Source: an uncultured Lachnospiraceae bacterium
GTDB lineage: Bacteria; Bacillota; Clostridia; Lachnospirales; Lachnospiraceae
Length of the DNA: 64,000 nt
Assembly (NCBI GenBank): GCA_910586205.1
Contig: CAJUGD010000004.1
Span: 109,758-173,757 of the forward strand
Reading direction: 5' to 3'
Each line of letters opens with the position of its first letter. The first letter of the stretch is position 1. The notes under the pieces were generated by a model, which searched no databases, was not told the DNA's origin, and worked only from the letters and a program-made list of their open reading frames with translations. Position numbers and translations under genes: made by a program. Shown here in pieces: positions 61,414-64,000 of this stretch.

Positions 61414-61563
61414 AAATTGCTTCCCGTCAGATGTGCGTCACAATTTGTGGGGGATTTGGCCCGAATGAGGGAGGCGTAGTGGGCTACGTTGACCGAATGA
61501 GGGCCAAATCCCCTGCAAAGTGGGGCGTGCATATGGCGGGAATGAATTTTCAGACACGCTCTA
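61400..61563. mobile_element. MITE-like palindromic element, copy 2
   Basis: The element is 164 bp, the same length as and closely similar to the copy at 14273, with TAGAGCGTGTCTGAAAATT arms and TA at both ends. It lies at the 3' end of the TPR gene and provides its stop codon (LERV-stop). Short ORFs inside it on both strands are by-products of the repeat. Confidence 0.85.
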
Positions 61564-61642
61564 GAGTCTGAGGCGGATGCCGGCAATGAAAGGCAGTGAA
61601 GAAAACCGTGAAACGGTGCGGGAAAACAGATGAGGTCTGGAT

Positions 61643-62782
61643 GTGAAAAAAAGGATTAAGCTGGTAGTGTCCTATGACGGGACAAATTACTGTGGATGGC
61701 AGATCCAGAAAAACGGAGTGACCATTGAAGAAGTTTTAAACCGGGAGCTGACAGCGCTTTTGAAAGAGCCGATTGCGGTGATTGGGGCCAGCCGCACAGA
61801 CGCAGGGGTTCATGCTTTGGGAAATGTGGCAGTGTTTGACACAGAGAACAGGATGGCAGCAGATAAAATCTGCCTGGCAGTGAACCAAAGTCTTCCGGAG
61901 GATATCCGGGTACAGAGTTCTGAGGAGGTGCCCTTTGACTGGCACCCCAGGAAGGCTAACTGTACCAAAACCTATGAGTATCAAATCTTAAATCGCAGGA
62001 TTTCTCTGCCTACAGAGCGGCTGTATGCGTATTTTTGCTATTATCCCCTGGAAGTGGAAAGAATGCGCCGGGCAGCAGCTTTTCTGGTGGGAGAACATGA
62101 CTTTAAAAGCTTCTGCACAGCCAAGAGCAATGTAGAGGACACCGTAAGGACGATTTATTCTCTGGATATAAAGAGGGATGGGGACAAGATTGTGCTTTGC
62201 ATCAGCGGAAGCGGGTTTTTATATAATATGGTGCGGATTATTGCAGGAACCCTGATCCGTGTGGGAACAGGAGCATTTCCCCCGGAAGCTGTATCCGAGA
62301 TTCTTGCGGCAAGGGATCGGCGCTTAGCAGGCCCTACAGCGCCTGCTAAGGGCCTTACCCTGGTGGGAATGGAATATGAGAAGGAGCTTCCTTCCTGGCA
62401 TCACAGGGAAAATGAAATGTGGAGCTATTCGATTCTTCAGTCTCATATAAAAAAAGAAGGTACAGCGTATTTTATGGTGGTTCGGTGTGAAGATGATGAG
62501 TGGGAGCGGCTGCTTCTGCGAAACATTCATCATGAATTTCAGAACGGAGCACAGCAGGTGTTTGTAGTTGATTTGGACAAGAAAAGGCTGAAGGATGGGG
62601 AGAAGATCGGTTATTACCGGATTCAAAGACCAGAGCAAAAGAGGCTTTTGGAGGCTATGGGGCTGCTGGATGAGGAGGAAAGGAAACTGGTGGGGGAGAT
62701 TTGCCGCGGCGCAGAGGGAGAACCAGAAAAGAAGGCGGAGTGGTACTGTGCAAGGGATGCAGCAGCGGTTGATAACGGTTAA
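61643..62782 (+). CDS. truA: tRNA pseudouridine synthase A with a C-terminal extension
   Basis: TruA modifies U38-40 in tRNA anticodon stems. Start GTG 61643 (MKKRIKLVVSYDGTNYCGWQIQKNGVTIEEVLN). The catalytic Asp is in ASRTDAGVHALG near residue 53. FLVGEHDFKSFC, GSGFLYNMVRIIAGTLIRVG and GPTAPAKGLTLVGMEY follow, ending the normal enzyme near residue 250. A further ~125 residues (WSYSILQSHIKKEGTAYFMVVRCEDDEWERLLLRNIHHEFQNGAQQVFVVDLDKKRLKDGE...) have no counterpart in standard TruA. Function of the extension is unknown. Confidence 0.93.
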   Translation: MKKRIKLVVSYDGTNYCGWQIQKNGVTIEEVLNRELTALLKEPIAVIGASRTDAGVHALGNVAVFDTENRMAADKICLAVNQSLPEDIRVQSSEEVPFDWHPRKANCTKTYEYQILNRRISLPTERLYAYFCYYPLEVERMRRAAAFLVGEHDFKSFCTAKSNVEDTVRTIYSLDIKRDGDKIVLCISGSGFLYNMVRIIAGTLIRVGTGAFPPEAVSEILAARDRRLAGPTAPAKGLTLVGMEYEKELPSWHHRENEMWSYSILQSHIKKEGTAYFMVVRCEDDEWERLLLRNIHHEFQNGAQQVFVVDLDKKRLKDGEKIGYYRIQRPEQKRLLEAMGLLDEEERKLVGEICRGAEGEPEKKAEWYCARDAAAVDNG

Positions 62783-62909
62783 TGTTCTTATCCGGCGAAA
62801 GGTGTTCTTTCCAGACTTATTTAAAAAGATTATTTTTATCATGGAAAAACGTGATATATTTGTATTTTCTTGATGAAATATTTAAAGGCGTTGAAATGAG
62901 AAAAAATGG

Positions 62910-62938
62910 TTGACACTTGTGTGTTCCTGTAATATAAT
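62910..62938 (+). promoter_or_regulatory. Consensus sigma-A promoter for rplM-rpsI
   Basis: TTGACA at 62910-62915 and TATAAT at 62933-62938 are separated by exactly 17 bases, a perfect consensus. Confidence 0.9.
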
Positions 62939-62944
62939 TAATAA

Positions 62945-63080
62945 CTGCGATGTTGAAGGAAATGCTGAAGCCAAAGCCCCGGAATAGGCATTTTGCTATC
63001 GACTGTTAAGAAAAGCAAAGATAAGATTATATTTTGTCTGCAGCGTCAGGCTGCAGGATAAGACTGGTAATTTAACAGGA
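62945..63080 (+). ncRNA. Candidate ribosomal protein L13 leader
   Basis: About 140 transcribed bases lie between the consensus promoter and the rplM ribosome binding site. They contain CTGCAGC/GGCTGCAG at about 63039-63057, a stable hairpin. Firmicute rplM genes often carry an autoregulatory L13 leader RNA at this position. I cannot confirm the consensus fold by eye. Confidence 0.45.
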
Positions 63081-63089
63081 GGTTGACCA

Positions 63090-63524
63090 ATGAAGAGTTT
63101 TATGGCTAGTCCGGCAACGATTGAGAGAAAATGGTATGTTGTAGATGCTGCCGGCTGTACTTTAGGACGTTTGGCTTCAGAAGTGGCAAAGGTATTAAGG
63201 GGAAAGAATAAACCGATTTTTACCCCTCACATGGATTGCGGTGATTATGTGATCGTGGTAAATGCAGATAAGATTAAAGTAACCGGCAAAAAGCTGGATC
63301 AGAAGATTTATTACAATCACTCCGCATATGTAGGCGGCATGAGAGAAACCACCCTGAAAGAAATGATGGCGAAAAAGCCTGAGAAGGTTGTGGAACTTGC
63401 CGTGAAGGGTATGCTTCCAAAGGGACCTTTAGGTAGGAGCATGATAACCAAGCTTCATGTATACGCAGGCCCGGATCATGAGCAGGCTGCGCAGAAGCCG
63501 GAAGCCCTGGAAATCAAATTTTAA
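63090..63524 (+). CDS. rplM: 50S ribosomal protein L13
   Basis: L13 is an early 50S assembly protein. The 144-residue length and motifs (KWYVVDAAGCTLGRLASEVAKVLRGKNKP; VIVVNADKIKVTGKKLDQKIYYNHSAYVGGMRE; GMLPKGPLGRSMITKLHVYAGPDHEQAAQKPE) are standard. AGGAGG precedes the ATG. Confidence 0.98.
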   Translation: MKSFMASPATIERKWYVVDAAGCTLGRLASEVAKVLRGKNKPIFTPHMDCGDYVIVVNADKIKVTGKKLDQKIYYNHSAYVGGMRETTLKEMMAKKPEKVVELAVKGMLPKGPLGRSMITKLHVYAGPDHEQAAQKPEALEIKF

Positions 63525-63558
63525 TCGAAAGGTACTGAAAGGAGGAAGTTAAGTTATC

Positions 63559-63948
63559 ATGGCAGACAAGTATTATGGAACAGGAAGAAGAAAAAAATCC
63601 ATTGCAAGAGTATATCTGATTCCGGGAACCGGTAAGATTACGATTAATAAGAGAGATATTGACGAGTACCTGGGACTGGAGACCCTGAAAGTGATCGTGC
63701 GCCAGCCGTTGGTTGCCACAGAGACTACGGACAAGTATGATGTGCAGGTAAATGTTCGCGGAGGCGGTTTCAGCGGACAGGCAGGAGCTATCCGCCACGG
63801 TATTTCAAGAGCTTTGCTGCAGGTGGACGGAGATTTCCGCCCAATTTTGAAGAAAGCAGGTTTCCTGACCAGAGATCCGCGTATGAAAGAGAGAAAGAAA
63901 TACGGCCTCAAGGCGGCCCGTCGCGCTCCGCAGTTCAGCAAGCGTTAA
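63559..63948 (+). CDS. rpsI: 30S ribosomal protein S9
   Basis: S9 is a 30S head protein whose C-terminal tail reaches the P site. The 129-residue protein has YYGTGRRKKSIARVYLIPGTGKITINKRDI, the GGGFSGQAGAIRHGISRALL motif and the terminal RRAPQFSKR. It lies 34 bases after rplM with an AGGAGG site and forms the usual rplM-rpsI pair. Confidence 0.98.
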   Translation: MADKYYGTGRRKKSIARVYLIPGTGKITINKRDIDEYLGLETLKVIVRQPLVATETTDKYDVQVNVRGGGFSGQAGAIRHGISRALLQVDGDFRPILKKAGFLTRDPRMKERKKYGLKAARRAPQFSKR

Positions 63949-64000
63949 TCGGCTGTTCAAACCGTATCAAAATTGCTCAAAAACCCCGGAAAATCAAGGT

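Noticed and set aside
61365..61586. Short ORFs on both strands within the 164-bp repeat (also at 14133-14522)
   Set aside because: They are translations of the palindromic MITE in various frames, have no ribosome binding site and recur only with the repeat.

Overview
The window reads as chromosome of a gut-type Lachnospiraceae (Clostridia). The evidence is the secY-adk-map-KOW-infA-rpmJ-rpsM-rpsK-rpsD-rpoA-rplQ order, strong AGGAGG ribosome binding sites, mid-range GC in the core genes, tandem LoaP-type antiterminators and short TA-flanked palindromic repeats. The genus cannot be fixed from the sequence alone.

Layout. 1-7.1 kb is the end of the spc/alpha ribosomal operon (secY is cut by the left edge). 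7.2-14 kb is a hexuronate module: an AraC-family regulator facing a TRAP transporter (dctPQM), mannonate dehydratase and fructuronate reductase. 14-17.6 kb holds a decayed gene split by two MITE-like elements, two small membrane proteins and a MATE exporter. 17.6-22.3 kb holds a LysR regulator and a biotin operon (bioY, bioB, bioD, bioA) behind a promoter overlapped by a BirA-type operator. 22.4-26.4 kb carries a secreted cell-wall-binding-repeat protein, an MqsA-like HTH protein and an AAA-ATPase/PD-(D/E)XK protein.

26.4-55.3 kb is a large surface-polysaccharide locus. It starts with two tandem LoaP antiterminators, followed by a polyprenyl-phosphate sugar transferase, several glycosyltransferases (including a GT11 fucosyltransferase), polymerase and flippase, GDP-fucose synthesis (manC, gmd, fcl), LicD, a set of genes resembling the Campylobacter capsular phosphoramidate pathway, a small JAMM-protease/zinc-ribbon cassette, and capE/capF. 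The middle (about 31-52.9 kb) is visibly AT-rich compared with both flanks and looks imported. Four genes inside it carry runs of 8, 9, 9 and 11 G. One is frameshifted at its run and the other three are in frame. This is the architecture of a poly-G phase-variable capsule, familiar in Campylobacter but unexpected in a Clostridium relative, and here it coincides with phosphoramidate-type genes.

55.6-64 kb resumes the conserved block ecfA1-ecfA2-ecfT-(J/TPR protein)-truA-rplM-rpsI, which in many Firmicutes directly follows rplQ. About 48 kb of accessory DNA therefore lies between rplQ and ecfA1. A second copy of one MITE supplies the stop codon of the TPR gene.
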